Assembly (NCBI GenBank): GCA_934747885.1
Contig: CAKVHE010000001.1
Span: 124,001-188,000 of the forward strand
DNA from: an uncultured Clostridia bacterium
GTDB taxonomy: Bacteria > Bacillota > Clostridia > Christensenellales > UBA1242
Direction: 5' to 3'
DNA length: 64,000 nt
Made by a program: the position numbers and the translations under genes. The notes beneath the pieces are model-generated. The model worked only from the letters and a program-made list of their open reading frames with translations, ran no database searches and had not been told where the DNA came from. The number at the start of each line of letters is the position of its first letter. The first letter of the stretch is position 1. Below, piece after piece: positions 28,520 through 38,274 of this stretch.

Positions 28520-29713
28520 CTAAAATATTTTATCGATGTTTTCCAAAAGAAAGGCTTTTATTTTTGCTTGCAAGTTTGGCTCAACTATCACATCGCCACC
28601 CGCTTGCAAATTTTGAATAAATTCGCCGGTAACCATATCCACCGCGACGGCTTTTTCGTTTTTGCCATCTTCTGCAAGATTATTTTTATCGCATGGCGAT
28701 GTGCCGCCACCAGCAAGATTGTTTTCATCGCCCGTTTGCGCGCCCGCAAAATTATCCAAGGCACCCTGCTCAGCGCTAGCGCTTGCTGGTGCATTATTAG
28801 CGGCCACTGCCGTTTCCTCTTTGGCAAAAAGCGCACCTGCCCTTTCGCCAAGTGGCTGCGTTGTAACTACAACCGCCCCAGTTTGCATAGCACTATCTGC
28901 TTCTAGCGGATTTGGGCAATTTGTCACTTGAGCGTCACTTGCTAGCACCTTTTCCGCCTGAGAGGCAATGCCACCGTTTACCGGCACCCCCACCCCTTCA
29001 GTAACTTCTTCAAAAATTTCCTCGTCACCTAGCGTAGCCACATCTGATTGTGCGCCCCAATTTTCGGCTTGCGCGCCGAGCGCATTTTCAGCCGTTTCAC
29101 TCAATAGGGCTTCATTTTCCCTCAAATTTTCAGCGCTAACCTTTTCGGCAGTTTGGGTGGTAGTCACATTTTCGCTCGCAAAACCCTCAATATTTACCTC
29201 ATTATTTGCGTTTTTGGCGATATTTTTTGCATTTTCGGCATTTTCGCCAGTTTCTTCTGCCATTTCAGTCGCATCTTTAACCGCACTTTCGCCGCCTTCC
29301 GCTTGACTGCTTTCAGCATTTTCACCAGCACTTTCGCCTTGGGCGCCTAAATTATTTTCCGCATTGCCGCCACTATCAATAAGTCCAAGTTTTTCCGCTA
29401 CCTGCAAAATAATGCTACCAAGTCCGCCCCCTTGGGAATATTTAGACGAAAAGTTTGTTAGCAAATTTTCCAGTTCCAGTTCGGCGCCTTCTAGTCCGTT
29501 ATTTTCCATATTGTTCTCCTTTTTTGTTTTTTTAGTGGTCACCGGCGCTTGAATGATGCCACAAATTACCAGCATGCCTGCAATCGCGGTGGTGATATCC
29601 ATAACCAAATCACTGTCAAACATATAACCAAGGTCGTTTAGCACCACGCGACCAACCAGCACCAGCGCCGATATTAACTTTACCCAAAAGTTGTAAGATT
29701 TTAATTTTTCCAC
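28520..29713 (-). CDS. Phi-LC3-type holin-like domain fused to a long Ala/Glu-rich tail
   Basis: 397 residues. The first 65 match small phage holins of the phi LC3 type: FWVKLISALVLVGRVV, a loop, then DITTAIAGMLVICGIIQAP and a KKTKKE end, two hydrophobic segments in total. Such holins make membrane lesions for lysis. Instead of stopping there, the frame continues for about 330 residues of low-complexity Ala/Glu/Gly/Asn/Gln sequence. An in-frame ATG at 29509 (residue 69) is preceded by a strong AAAAAGGAG site, as if two genes had merged by losing a stop codon. Both a full-length and a 329-residue product are therefore possible. No endolysin follows, unlike in most lysis cassettes. Confidence 0.72.
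   Translation of the reverse strand: MEKLKSYNFWVKLISALVLVGRVVLNDLGYMFDSDLVMDITTAIAGMLVICGIIQAPVTTKKTKKENNMENNGLEGAELELENLLTNFSSKYSQGGGLGSIILQVAEKLGLIDSGGNAENNLGAQGESAGENAESSQAEGGESAVKDATEMAEETGENAENAKNIAKNANNEVNIEGFASENVTTTQTAEKVSAENLRENEALLSETAENALGAQAENWGAQSDVATLGDEEIFEEVTEGVGVPVNGGIASQAEKVLASDAQVTNCPNPLEADSAMQTGAVVVTTQPLGERAGALFAKEETAVAANNAPASASAEQGALDNFAGAQTGDENNLAGGGTSPCDKNNLAEDGKNEKAVAVDMVTGEFIQNLQAGGDVIVEPNLQAKIKAFLLENIDKIF
29507..29521 (-). promoter_or_regulatory. Strong internal ribosome binding site and ATG inside the holin-like gene
   Basis: AAGGAG with 6-base spacing to an in-frame ATG (29509), lying exactly where a separate holin would be expected to end. It could yield the C-terminal 329-residue tail protein on its own. 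Confidence 0.65.
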
Positions 29714-29725
29714 CGGTTCCCCCCT

Positions 29726-31189
29726 TTATTTTTTCATTCCTTTGTTGTACAAATAGCCGTAGGCTAGGTCGCCAAGGCTGCGTTGAAGGTTTGGCACCTT
29801 GTAAAGCAAATCAACCAACTCTTCGCGCGTCATACCGTCCACCAGCTTATCAAGGGTCGAATACATTTCTTCCTTTTTGGTGCGCTCGTTTACACCCGCA
29901 TAGGCTTCGGCAAATTTTTGCGCCAGTTTGTCGCTTGTTTCCATGGCGTTTGTGCGCTTAATTTGATATTCCGCCTCCAACTTTTTAATGTTATTGTTAA
30001 AATCTATTGCTTCTTGCTTTTCTTTTTCGTAGTCAGTCAGCGCCCTCTCAAAGAGTTCCTGTGCCTTTGCCCAAGCTTCTTTGTCCGCACTCTCCAAACT
30101 TTTTGCAAGGTCAGCCTGCGCCGAAAGCAATTTGCTATTTGCGCTATCCAGTTTTTCGCTTAAACTAACCGCCAAGTTATTTAGCTGCTGCACTTTTTCT
30201 GCTTCTATATTATTTAAACTCAAAACCGCCACCGACGAACGCGCCAGCCCTCGACGCAACAATTCGTATTCGTTTTGCTCCCTTTGCGCGTCATAATTTT
30301 TTACCAACTTTTTGGCAAGTTCCGCACTAGATTTTTCGGCATCTTTTGCCTCGTTTTCAATTTCGGTTTTGGTTTTTGCAAAGTCTGCGTTAATTTCGTC
30401 AACTTTTAACTGCTTCTCCGCATTTGCTTTGCTTTCAGCCTCTTCCGTTTGCTTATCCTTGTCAAACTCCGGCAATTCTTTCTCGGTCAACCCCAAACTT
30501 TCCGGAATTTCCGGCAACTTATCCTTGTAATAATCATAATCGGTCAAGGCGTCATATTTTTCCCTAACGCCACTCGCCTCTTCGGCAATTTTATCGGCTA
30601 GTTCTTGCAATTTTTGCACATAATCGGCTTCCTCTTGAGTTTTTCGCTCCGCCTCGTCCGCCTTAGACTTTTTATAATCTTCCAAATATTCTTTAAGCCT
30701 GTCCACGCCCGAGCCCAAATTGCCGCCTATCGCTTCTTTTGACGCCATTGCGGTTTGAGTTTTTGGCGCGCCAATCGCACTTTCCGTTTTTTCGCCTTGT
30801 GCAATTTTATCGGTTTTTTCTTCATTTTTTGCGCTTTTTGGCGTAATTTTATCATTATTTTGTGCACTTACCGCATTTTGCGCTTGCAAAGCGCCACTTG
30901 GTGCCGCCTTGCTTATACTAGCCTCTTCAAGCGGCTTACGCTCTTTGCCGTTGGTTTTATAAACCAAATCTAGCGCTTCTTCGGCGTCATTTTCCGCTTT
31001 TTCCGCGGTTTTTTCCGCTTCTTTAAAATATTTTGACGAAACTTCGTTTAGTTTCTCCTTAAAATCGTCGCTTGTCGGCTTCAAATCGGTCTTTTTAGAA
31101 TTAAAGCGCATACGCAAAAGGTTTAAAAGTCCACTAGGCTTTTGCGTTTGTGATGCTTGTTTTTCTTTTTTTGATGTTTTTTCGCTCAT
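29726..31189 (-). CDS. Long coiled-coil phage protein (possible ejection or internal virion protein)
   Basis: 487 residues, no signal or membrane segment. Residues 1-40 are basic, 40-165 low complexity (Ala/Lys/Glu/Thr/Gln), and about 165-450 long Lys/Glu heptads broken near 230-250 by PEIPESLGLTEKELPEFD. The C-terminus, LYKVPNLQRSLGDLAYGYLYN, is more hydrophobic. AAGGAG precedes the ATG. Position after the tail genes and before the holin fits ejection proteins of short-tailed phages, but there is no recognisable homology and a tail-fibre assembly role is equally possible. Confidence 0.65.
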   Translation of the reverse strand: MSEKTSKKEKQASQTQKPSGLLNLLRMRFNSKKTDLKPTSDDFKEKLNEVSSKYFKEAEKTAEKAENDAEEALDLVYKTNGKERKPLEEASISKAAPSGALQAQNAVSAQNNDKITPKSAKNEEKTDKIAQGEKTESAIGAPKTQTAMASKEAIGGNLGSGVDRLKEYLEDYKKSKADEAERKTQEEADYVQKLQELADKIAEEASGVREKYDALTDYDYYKDKLPEIPESLGLTEKELPEFDKDKQTEEAESKANAEKQLKVDEINADFAKTKTEIENEAKDAEKSSAELAKKLVKNYDAQREQNEYELLRRGLARSSVAVLSLNNIEAEKVQQLNNLAVSLSEKLDSANSKLLSAQADLAKSLESADKEAWAKAQELFERALTDYEKEKQEAIDFNNNIKKLEAEYQIKRTNAMETSDKLAQKFAEAYAGVNERTKKEEMYSTLDKLVDGMTREELVDLLYKVPNLQRSLGDLAYGYLYNKGMKK

Positions 31190-31201
31190 TGTTTCTCCTT
31201 T

Positions 31202-33517
31202 TTATGTTAAAAATTTAATTCCACCATTTTCGTAGGTGATGCACTTATCACTCGAAATAGGCAAAATCAAGTCGGCGGTGCCCATATTGGTTTGACTTAG
31301 AAACCTATAACCGCCCTTGCCATTTGCATATTTTTTGTTGATAATCTCTGCGCCGTCCCGCGTAAACAAATCAATAACGCCATCATTTGCATAAATGCCA
31401 AGCGCACCATTGTTGCCCACGCGCACCAGTTTGCCAGCAAGGCAAAGTTCATTTTGAAGAACCTCGCTAGACAAACTCGCCTTCATTTTTACCGTTGCCG
31501 TATCACCAACCTCATAGCCATACCCAATTTTGTAGGCAATTTTATATGGCGCGTTGGGCTCCAGCCCCACATAACGCTCGCCGCCCTGCACCACTTTTGC
31601 TCCAGTTGTAGAAACAACTTCCGTGCCGCCTAAACTATAAGTGGTTACGCAAATATTCTCGCCCACCACCTCTACACGGCGCGGCGCGTTTTCAGCCGTT
31701 TCGGTTAGTGCCATAGTGCCTATAGTTTGATACTCATCGCCATTTTTAGCCTCCACCACCAAACTGCTACCGGTCGCACTTGCAAGCAAATGCAAATCAC
31801 CCGAAAAGCAAGCGTCAAGCACGTCCGCCGCAAGTTCTTTTCGAGTAATTTCCTCGGTTTTGGCGTTAAAGATATAAAACACAACTTTGCCATTTTCACG
31901 CGTTTTGTTAACAAGTCCCAGCGTAAAGGCACGCGGATAGCCTTCGCAACCCCCAGTGCGCGAGATAACTTTGTCGTAATTTGCACCCTCAAAAGTCTTT
32001 TGCGAGCCATCTACCCCCACATACACAAAGCCAGTCAAATTTTCCTTGCCCACCAAAAAACCACCATTTTGCAGACCACTTGGCGGAACCGAATAAATGC
32101 GGCCATCAGTCACAAGTTGCGGTTCAAGTTCAGTCGATGAGGTTTGTCGCAAATAAGTATTTTCTATTTCGTTTGCCGTAAGTTTTTTAATCATTTTATC
32201 CGTAAGCGCATATAGCCCCACCGGCACAAGCGCCTCTACCGAGTTGTCTTGCGTAAACGCGAGCGCCCTTGTACTCCCGCGAAAGGCCGCCATTGTTGCC
32301 GGAGTTGCCGACACCGTTGCATCACTTGCGTTAAAATAAAACTGATTTAGCGTAATTTTTGTGCCATTGTTATAAGACATTATGTATCTGCCATACGGCG
32401 TTTCAAAAAAGTTGTAGTTAAGATACTTGTTTGCGTTGGTCGACTTCATTGCGTACGCCACCAGTTCGCCGTTCACTCTTTTAAAAAGGTCAATGGTGCC
32501 ACTTGGGTGCCTAATTATTGCAAGCGTCGCATTTGGTGACACGCACACATCAGCATCTTTTTCTATCACGCTTTCGCCAAACGGTGAAAAATCTAGCGCC
32601 GCAACCGAATTATAGTTTGGTGCAGCATCATAGTTAGCCGCCGTGCCATCGGCGCCAACCAGCCCAGCAAATTTTGCACCCGCCGGTAGGGCAATATCGG
32701 TAATTTGCCCCACGCTATTTGCCTTAACATTTTTGTAAACGGTGCCACCAGGTGCAAGCCCGTTTCCATAAACTTGCAAACATTTTTGGTCGTCCACAAA
32801 CAACGCAAACGCCATTTGTGGGCTTGTGACCGCCAGCGGTTCAAACGCAATCTCTGCGGCACCGTCGGCTATTACCTTGCTTGCCGCGCTCAAATTCAAC
32901 AAATCGGTTTCAGTTCCAGTTATTTCGCCCGAAAAGTTTGCAAAGTCCTCTTCGGTGAAAAACTTTGCTTTAATATCGTAGTTTTCTGCGCCCGAAAGCT
33001 CCATTTTTGGCGTTTTTACCCCCGCCAAAAACCTAAGCAGTGCGTCGATGTTTTCCTCTTCAATTTTTATTTTTCCGCCCAGCGTGTCTATCACAAAGTA
33101 CATTTTTACTACAAATTTTAAATACTCGCCCACTTTTCGCGTTAATGCCCTTTTTGATATCAAAAACCTATTAACCAGCGGCCACTTATAAGTTTCCGGA
33201 TCCTGACCGGTAGTTAGCCCTGCCTCGCTATAACCAAAGGTAAAGGCAAAATCTTCGGCTATTTCCGCCACCAGCGTTACGGTTCCTACGCCTGCCGACG
33301 AGTCAAGTTCCACCTTTTCCACTGTTAGCGGCAAGAATTTTGAAAAGGTCTGCAAATAGTTGTCGCTTACGCTCTCCGCCGTTCCTCTACCAAGCGCCAA
33401 GCCTGCAAGCCACGGCTTGCTACCAAACAAAATGTCCAAAGCGCTATCAAAAAGAGTGTTTTTTGCAATTATTTTTCCATTTTTTGAAAAAATTTCCAAA
33501 CTATTATGAATTTTCAT
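31202..33517 (-). CDS. Large beta-rich phage tail or fibre-like structural protein
   Basis: 771 residues, no known motif. It starts MKIHNSLEIFSKNGKIIAKN, and the remainder is strand-rich with many Gly, Thr, Val and Tyr and repeated short blades (for example YMLSYNNG-type turns, LPISSDKCITYENG at the end). The overall look is a multi-bladed tail or receptor-binding protein. The ATGA overlap with the preceding gene (33514-33517) and its place after the stopper-like genes support a virion role. Confidence 0.65.
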   Translation of the reverse strand: MKIHNSLEIFSKNGKIIAKNTLFDSALDILFGSKPWLAGLALGRGTAESVSDNYLQTFSKFLPLTVEKVELDSSAGVGTVTLVAEIAEDFAFTFGYSEAGLTTGQDPETYKWPLVNRFLISKRALTRKVGEYLKFVVKMYFVIDTLGGKIKIEEENIDALLRFLAGVKTPKMELSGAENYDIKAKFFTEEDFANFSGEITGTETDLLNLSAASKVIADGAAEIAFEPLAVTSPQMAFALFVDDQKCLQVYGNGLAPGGTVYKNVKANSVGQITDIALPAGAKFAGLVGADGTAANYDAAPNYNSVAALDFSPFGESVIEKDADVCVSPNATLAIIRHPSGTIDLFKRVNGELVAYAMKSTNANKYLNYNFFETPYGRYIMSYNNGTKITLNQFYFNASDATVSATPATMAAFRGSTRALAFTQDNSVEALVPVGLYALTDKMIKKLTANEIENTYLRQTSSTELEPQLVTDGRIYSVPPSGLQNGGFLVGKENLTGFVYVGVDGSQKTFEGANYDKVISRTGGCEGYPRAFTLGLVNKTRENGKVVFYIFNAKTEEITRKELAADVLDACFSGDLHLLASATGSSLVVEAKNGDEYQTIGTMALTETAENAPRRVEVVGENICVTTYSLGGTEVVSTTGAKVVQGGERYVGLEPNAPYKIAYKIGYGYEVGDTATVKMKASLSSEVLQNELCLAGKLVRVGNNGALGIYANDGVIDLFTRDGAEIINKKYANGKGGYRFLSQTNMGTADLILPISSDKCITYENGGIKFLT

Positions 33518-34545
33518 AGCACACTATTCTCCCCGTTCAATAGACTTAGTTTAAAGTTTATGTTGCTTTTGGATAGGTCAAAAACCGCATTTGCGCCAAA
33601 CAAACAACTCGCATTTTCAGTTTTCGCCACAAACGCAAACCTTGCAGTTTGCCCTTTTATGGCAAGCACCTCAACCACTTTTGGCAAAATTGTAATCTCT
33701 TTTTCAGCGTAATTTTTATTTTCGGTAAAATATTTAACAGAAGTTTCGGCATTTACCACCACCGACAACCCATCATATTCTGCGTAGCCGACCGAAAGCC
33801 CTACCCCGCCCGTCACGCTAAAAAGTAAACTCGCGTCCGTTTCACCGCTAGGCGTTATGTATTTTTCATAAACTTTGCCATCTTCGGTCAAATACACCAC
33901 TTTGCCCATAAGGTTATTAGAATTTCCCACCACCACAACATCGGCAGACACTGCATTTACTGAATAAACAAAGTAATCTTCCGGAAAATTCTCCACCGCA
34001 CTAAGGGTAGGCGCGCCATAAGTAATTGCACCCCCCTCAATTTTTAGCGCCATAAACACGCCACTGCGATAATCGGTAACAATTTTTACACTACTTGGCT
34101 CAGACGCATCACTAGCCGCGACAATTTCGGCGCCAAACAGAGATATCTCCATATCGGTAAGTTCCACCACGCTTGTGGCGGAAATTTTTACCACCAAATC
34201 TTGACCGTCAATTGCCTTCGCGCTGCTAGGATAATCAGCGCCAATGGTGTAGGTTTTAAGGTATTCACTTGCCGTTTTGTTTGCAATTGCCACACAAGTT
34301 GCACCCGCATACAAAGCAATTTGCACCTTTTCCGCCGCGGTTTTTAGTTCCACCGACATACTGGCGGTAAGCATATTGCTTTTTACATAAATTTTACCAA
34401 TAGTTTTTTCAATAGTAGTCCCGCTTTCGCTTACGGTAAAATTGTAGTTATTTCGCCTTAAACTCGCCACGGCAGACTCAAGTTCGTTTGCACGTGCGTC
34501 CAAGTCAAATAATTCCATATTGTAGTTTTTAGTCATTTCTGCCAC
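33514..34545 (-). CDS. Phage tail/needle-like structural protein
   Basis: 343 residues. The N-terminus MAEMTKNYNMELFDLDARANELESAV looks helical, as in trimeric connectors, followed by strand-rich modules (KIYVKSNMLTASMSVEL; ITVLPKVVEVLAIKGQTARFAFVA). No family is recognised. Its start overlaps the end of the upstream gene by 17 bases and its stop overlaps the next start by 4, so the three are translationally linked. The protein is probably part of the tail apparatus. Confidence 0.65.
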   Translation of the reverse strand: MAEMTKNYNMELFDLDARANELESAVASLRRNNYNFTVSESGTTIEKTIGKIYVKSNMLTASMSVELKTAAEKVQIALYAGATCVAIANKTASEYLKTYTIGADYPSSAKAIDGQDLVVKISATSVVELTDMEISLFGAEIVAASDASEPSSVKIVTDYRSGVFMALKIEGGAITYGAPTLSAVENFPEDYFVYSVNAVSADVVVVGNSNNLMGKVVYLTEDGKVYEKYITPSGETDASLLFSVTGGVGLSVGYAEYDGLSVVVNAETSVKYFTENKNYAEKEITILPKVVEVLAIKGQTARFAFVAKTENASCLFGANAVFDLSKSNINFKLSLLNGENSVL

Positions 34546-35974
34546 CTACCACATCAATTTCCACTGCGTCTAGTAGCGATTTATCCGCCACACCCGAAAA
34601 GGTAAATTCAAGCGAAATTTGTTTTCCACAAAAACTAAACTTGCGCGAAATTGGCGCGCCGCCATAAATGGTGCGACTATCACTTTCTCCCTTTTCGTTT
34701 GCAAGCGAAAGAATAATATTATTAAGCGCTTTGACCGTAAGTTTGTTAAAGCAAATTTTTGCGCCCGAAAAGCCAAACCCACAAAGCGGAAATTTAATTT
34801 TGCTAATCAAATCATCCGCCGCCGTTTCGCCCAGTTCAAAAAGACTATATCCTGACTGCGCATTAGCCGCTAGGCAAATCAAGTTATCGTAGCCACTTGC
34901 GCGCACTGCATCAACCGACGCCAATATAAATTTGCTCGCCAAGCCAAACCCGCCTTCCATATCCAGTACCAGCAAAGTGTTACAAACCTTGGCGCCACCA
35001 TTTAGCGCCGCCGCAGCATAAGGCGAATAGCACACCAAAAGGTACTTGCCTTTGGCGGTGGTAGCCATACTGCCATCTAGTATTTCTATAGCAGGAAACA
35101 CGTTTTCGTATATTTTTTGCGCGCTCGCACCATCAAAAACATAAAAACTTTCAGTGGTGGCGAACACAATTTTGTTGTCAACCACCGCGATGGTGCTATC
35201 CACAATTCGCGCCGAAGTGGAAAAAATTTGACTAACCGTAAAGCCGGTCGATATTCCCGACGCATACAGCCTCGTTATGCCGTACTCCCTAAAGATATAA
35301 AGGTACCCTCCAAACGACACCACCTTTTTAAGGTCGCCACGCTCATCGGCAAAATCTATAAACCCCGCGCCCGCCAAACTTAGGTTCCAGTTGGTAATAT
35401 CAAAGTCACTGGTATAAAAAAGTCGTCGCGGTGCGTTTGGCGACACGGCAAACAGCCTTTCATAATGGATGGTCATGCTCGAAATATTTGGCGCATCAAT
35501 CACCGTTTCGGCAACGCCCGAACCTCGCCACACCGTCAAACTATCTTTTGGTGAAGACAGCAGTAACACATCTTCGCCATTCAAATTGTAATAGGTTGCG
35601 GTGGGTTTGTCCGCAAATTTTAAACTCGCAACTGCCGTAAAAGTAGTGTCGGTGCCGAGATTTAACACATAACCTTGGTATTCATTATCAAACAAAACTA
35701 GTTGATTTTGCTCCGTTACATTTTCACTCAAGAGTTTTCTAAAAAAGAAAACACACGATTTATTGCCCACATTTTGGGGCATAAGTAAACTATCGAGAGG
35801 CGCCTCACCCGCCAATTTGCCCCCGTTAAACGCGTTTAAAGGCATATATGATTTTGGCGAGTTGTCAAAATTGCAAAAATTGTAAAAATTATTTATGTAA
35901 AGATTGGTATCAGCGACCGCAGTTTTTCTGGCGTCAAAGCGAGTAAAAATTTTACTAAATTTTTTATGCATCAT
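34529..35974 (-). CDS. Beta-propeller-like phage head-closure/stopper protein
   Basis: 481 residues. Repeated four-strand blades are suggested by VLFDNEYQGYVLNLG, TYYNLNGEDVLLLS, MTIHYERLFAVSPNAPRRLFYTSDFDITNW, GYLYIFREYGITRLYASG and TESFYVFDG. Similar blades and the F(Y)TSDFD.(N)W word occur in the packaged-DNA stabilisation proteins of P22-type phages (gp10), which plug the portal after packaging. The assignment rests on this resemblance and position, not on strong identity. Confidence 0.62.
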   Translation of the reverse strand: MMHKKFSKIFTRFDARKTAVADTNLYINNFYNFCNFDNSPKSYMPLNAFNGGKLAGEAPLDSLLMPQNVGNKSCVFFFRKLLSENVTEQNQLVLFDNEYQGYVLNLGTDTTFTAVASLKFADKPTATYYNLNGEDVLLLSSPKDSLTVWRGSGVAETVIDAPNISSMTIHYERLFAVSPNAPRRLFYTSDFDITNWNLSLAGAGFIDFADERGDLKKVVSFGGYLYIFREYGITRLYASGISTGFTVSQIFSTSARIVDSTIAVVDNKIVFATTESFYVFDGASAQKIYENVFPAIEILDGSMATTAKGKYLLVCYSPYAAAALNGGAKVCNTLLVLDMEGGFGLASKFILASVDAVRASGYDNLICLAANAQSGYSLFELGETAADDLISKIKFPLCGFGFSGAKICFNKLTVKALNNIILSLANEKGESDSRTIYGGAPISRKFSFCGKQISLEFTFSGVADKSLLDAVEIDVVGGRND

Positions 35975-35981
35975 TTCCCCC

Positions 35982-36578
35982 TTAAATTATTAGTCGGTTG
36001 TTTAGATAACGCCTACGCGAAATATTGTAAGTTGAAATAAGCTCTTCATAGGTCTTAAAAAATCTTTCGGCGTCTTCGGTATTGCCGCGACGCAAACTAA
36101 CTTCCCCCGCCAAAAAATATGCCATCGTTAACGGATCAAGCCCAATTGGCAAAAATATATCATCATTTGCCGAATACTTTTTGCCGGCAATAGAGTACTT
36201 GTACTCAAGCGCATAACTAACGCCAGGTACCGAAACCTGCACTCCTTCAGGAATAAGTTTAAATTTAACTTCACCCACATGATTGCGAATACGCAAAATC
36301 TCAATTGGTGGCGACGCAAACTGCGAAGTTTTTATAACGGCATTGTTGTCACTAACAATATTTTGAAGACGTCTAAAAATAAACTCCTTTCGGCAAAGTT
36401 TAGGAAGTCCAAGGTTTAGGCATCTAACATATTCGCCAAGCCTTTCTTTATAACCCTCAATAATTTTAATAATGCCAGCTTGCTGCGCCGCCTGCACTTC
36501 CTCAATTTGATCAATCATGGTTTGGTCTTCTAGCAAATACGCAACATCTTTTATTACATCAATAACCTTAATATCCAT
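35982..36578 (-). CDS. Phage head-completion/connector-like protein
   Basis: 198 residues; helical start MDIKVIDVIKDVAYLLED followed by a small strand domain and a helical end with PLTMAYFLAGEVSLRRGNTEDAERFFKTYEELI. This layout and position between capsid and stopper genes match connector (adaptor) proteins. The ribosome binding site AAAAAGGAG follows a terminator-like hairpin at 36600-36623, so its expression is separated from that of the capsid gene. Confidence 0.6.
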   Translation of the reverse strand: MDIKVIDVIKDVAYLLEDQTMIDQIEEVQAAQQAGIIKIIEGYKERLGEYVRCLNLGLPKLCRKEFIFRRLQNIVSDNNAVIKTSQFASPPIEILRIRNHVGEVKFKLIPEGVQVSVPGVSYALEYKYSIAGKKYSANDDIFLPIGLDPLTMAYFLAGEVSLRRGNTEDAERFFKTYEELISTYNISRRRYLNNRLII

Positions 36579-36599
36579 AGTTCTCCTTTTTATAAAAAA

Positions 36600-36623
36600 G
36601 GCAACAAACTTTCATCTGTTGCC
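36600..36623 (-). terminator. Hairpin with T run after the capsid block
   Basis: GGCAACA and TGTTGCC arms around a 10-base loop, followed on the minus strand by TTTTTT. It probably attenuates transcription between the abundant capsid gene set and the tail genes. Confidence 0.78.
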
Positions 36624-36642
36624 CTTTTTACACTAAATATCC

Positions 36643-36996
36643 TTATTTTTTTAACATTTTTTCCAAGATTTGTTTTGCGCGTTGCTTAGAGTTATCCAAA
36701 ATTTTTGCATCATTTTCTTTTTCTATTTTAGCGTTGCCCGCCTCCACTTCTCTAAAAAATTCATTTGCTCTTTGCGCGCTAGTTCTACGCACCAGCGTAA
36801 TCAGCCTTGCGTCAACTCGGTCGTATGGGCAAACGAGCGACAGCGTTTCGCCTTTATTTTTTTGGTTATGAACCTCATAGCGATTTTGCTTCGCGTTGTA
36901 CATAAGTACATACCCATCGTCAATTTGTCTAAGTCGGTCCGCAATGCCAAACATATCATTATAGCGCACCAAGTAGTTTGGAAAAAATCTATCCAT
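36643..36996 (-). CDS. Small phage protein, unknown
   Basis: 117 residues: MDRFFPNYLVRYNDMFGIADRL, then YVLMYNAKQNRYEVHN, DRVDARLITLVRRTSAQRA and a Lys/Glu-rich helical end. GGAGATAAC precedes the ATG and it lies 21 bases after the capsid gene. Position suggests a capsid-associated or head-assembly protein. Confidence 0.65.
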   Translation of the reverse strand: MDRFFPNYLVRYNDMFGIADRLRQIDDGYVLMYNAKQNRYEVHNQKNKGETLSLVCPYDRVDARLITLVRRTSAQRANEFFREVEAGNAKIEKENDAKILDNSKQRAKQILEKMLKK

Positions 36997-37017
36997 TTGT
37001 TATCTCCTAAGCATTTT

Positions 37018-38265
37018 TTACGCGCCTGTGGTAGGAAGACTAGAAAGTTCAGTAATATATTGAATTTTCGCTTGACCACATGGTTTGTCACAAATCATAT
37101 CGGCATATTTAACCAAAGTTGCCGAGTAAGTTGGCTTGTTGGCATTTTGCTTAATTACCCTGCCATCTTCACCTTCCAGCCATTGCCAGTCACAAAGTTG
37201 ATGCAAAGCAAATTCGCGAGTGTTAAGCATATACATAGTGTTTGCCGGTGCAAAGCGATCCGAAACAACCGGAATGCCATTAAACGACAACGCTTTGTAG
37301 CCACCTTTTAGTTCCATAACGTCGATATTTGAGCGATAAGTTGACAAATAATATTGATAATTGCGTTTTACACCGCCCGAGCATACAATAAAGTCAACGC
37401 TAGAACCAAAGTTTTCGTCTAGGTAGTCAACCACTGCTTGCATGGTGATATCGTTGATGTTAGCATTTGCGCTAGCGGTTCCGCAATTTGCAATGTATGG
37501 TTCCATCCACTTGTTGTTTGCGCGGTTTACGCCATACAAAGTGCTGCCTGATGTATCAAAAATTGCACCAAGACCGGTCAATTCGTTGCCATACGAGCCT
37601 TGTACACACAAATAATATTGCGTGGTTTGGCTAGAGGTAACTTGCACATCATTTGCGGCATAACTGCCAACCACCAAAGTAACTTTTTTGTTGGCGCGGT
37701 CAACGCTGCTAACAACAAGTGCAGCCGAGCCAGATTTTACACTGCCAGTTGAGGTAATAACGTCCACTAGCATACCTTCGGCAAGATTTTGCACCGTATC
37801 CACCGAAAAAGTAGTCAAACCGTTTGCCGTTGCAGTGTTGTCCGTAAGTTTGCAAAGTTTGCCACTGCCATCACCATAAAGCATTCTACCAAAGTTAAAA
37901 GATGACGCCTTAATAAGCCCATCCATTTCGGCATTTAATAAGTTTACAAACGCGCCGGCAGAGTTGCTAGAAGCGCGAATAGCCTTGTCACTGATGTCAA
38001 TTTTGCCATAAAGGTTTTTTAGCGGCAATTTAAATTGTTCATAGCGGTTTCCGCTTGCGGTTGGCAAATCGCCGGTTTCGGTTCCTGCACCGATACCACC
38101 GTTAATGCCGTATGGCGCAAGTTTTACAATCTCTTTGCCCCATACATCACTAGTAGTTTGTTTGATTTTTGCGAACAATGGGTTAATTGAGGTATTAAGT
38201 TGTTCACTAACGACATCCAAATACACCTCTTTTAACGCACTATCCGCTGTAGATAATGTAATCAT
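37018..38265 (-). CDS. Phage major capsid protein
   Basis: 415 residues. After a helical start (STADSALKEVYLDVVSEQLNTS) come the features of HK97-fold coat proteins: TLVKYADMICDKP near the end, a P-domain-like stretch GYKALSFNGIPVVSDRFAPANTMYMLN, and an inserted beta domain (about 140-210) with VTLVVGSYAANDVQV. It follows the scaffold gene and precedes connector genes, with a strong GGAGAATTT site, as expected for the most abundant virion protein. No cleavage site or protease gene is seen, so assembly probably uses the separate scaffold. Confidence 0.85.
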   Translation of the reverse strand: MITLSTADSALKEVYLDVVSEQLNTSINPLFAKIKQTTSDVWGKEIVKLAPYGINGGIGAGTETGDLPTASGNRYEQFKLPLKNLYGKIDISDKAIRASSNSAGAFVNLLNAEMDGLIKASSFNFGRMLYGDGSGKLCKLTDNTATANGLTTFSVDTVQNLAEGMLVDVITSTGSVKSGSAALVVSSVDRANKKVTLVVGSYAANDVQVTSSQTTQYYLCVQGSYGNELTGLGAIFDTSGSTLYGVNRANNKWMEPYIANCGTASANANINDITMQAVVDYLDENFGSSVDFIVCSGGVKRNYQYYLSTYRSNIDVMELKGGYKALSFNGIPVVSDRFAPANTMYMLNTREFALHQLCDWQWLEGEDGRVIKQNANKPTYSATLVKYADMICDKPCGQAKIQYITELSSLPTTGA

Positions 38266-38274
38266 AAATTCTCC

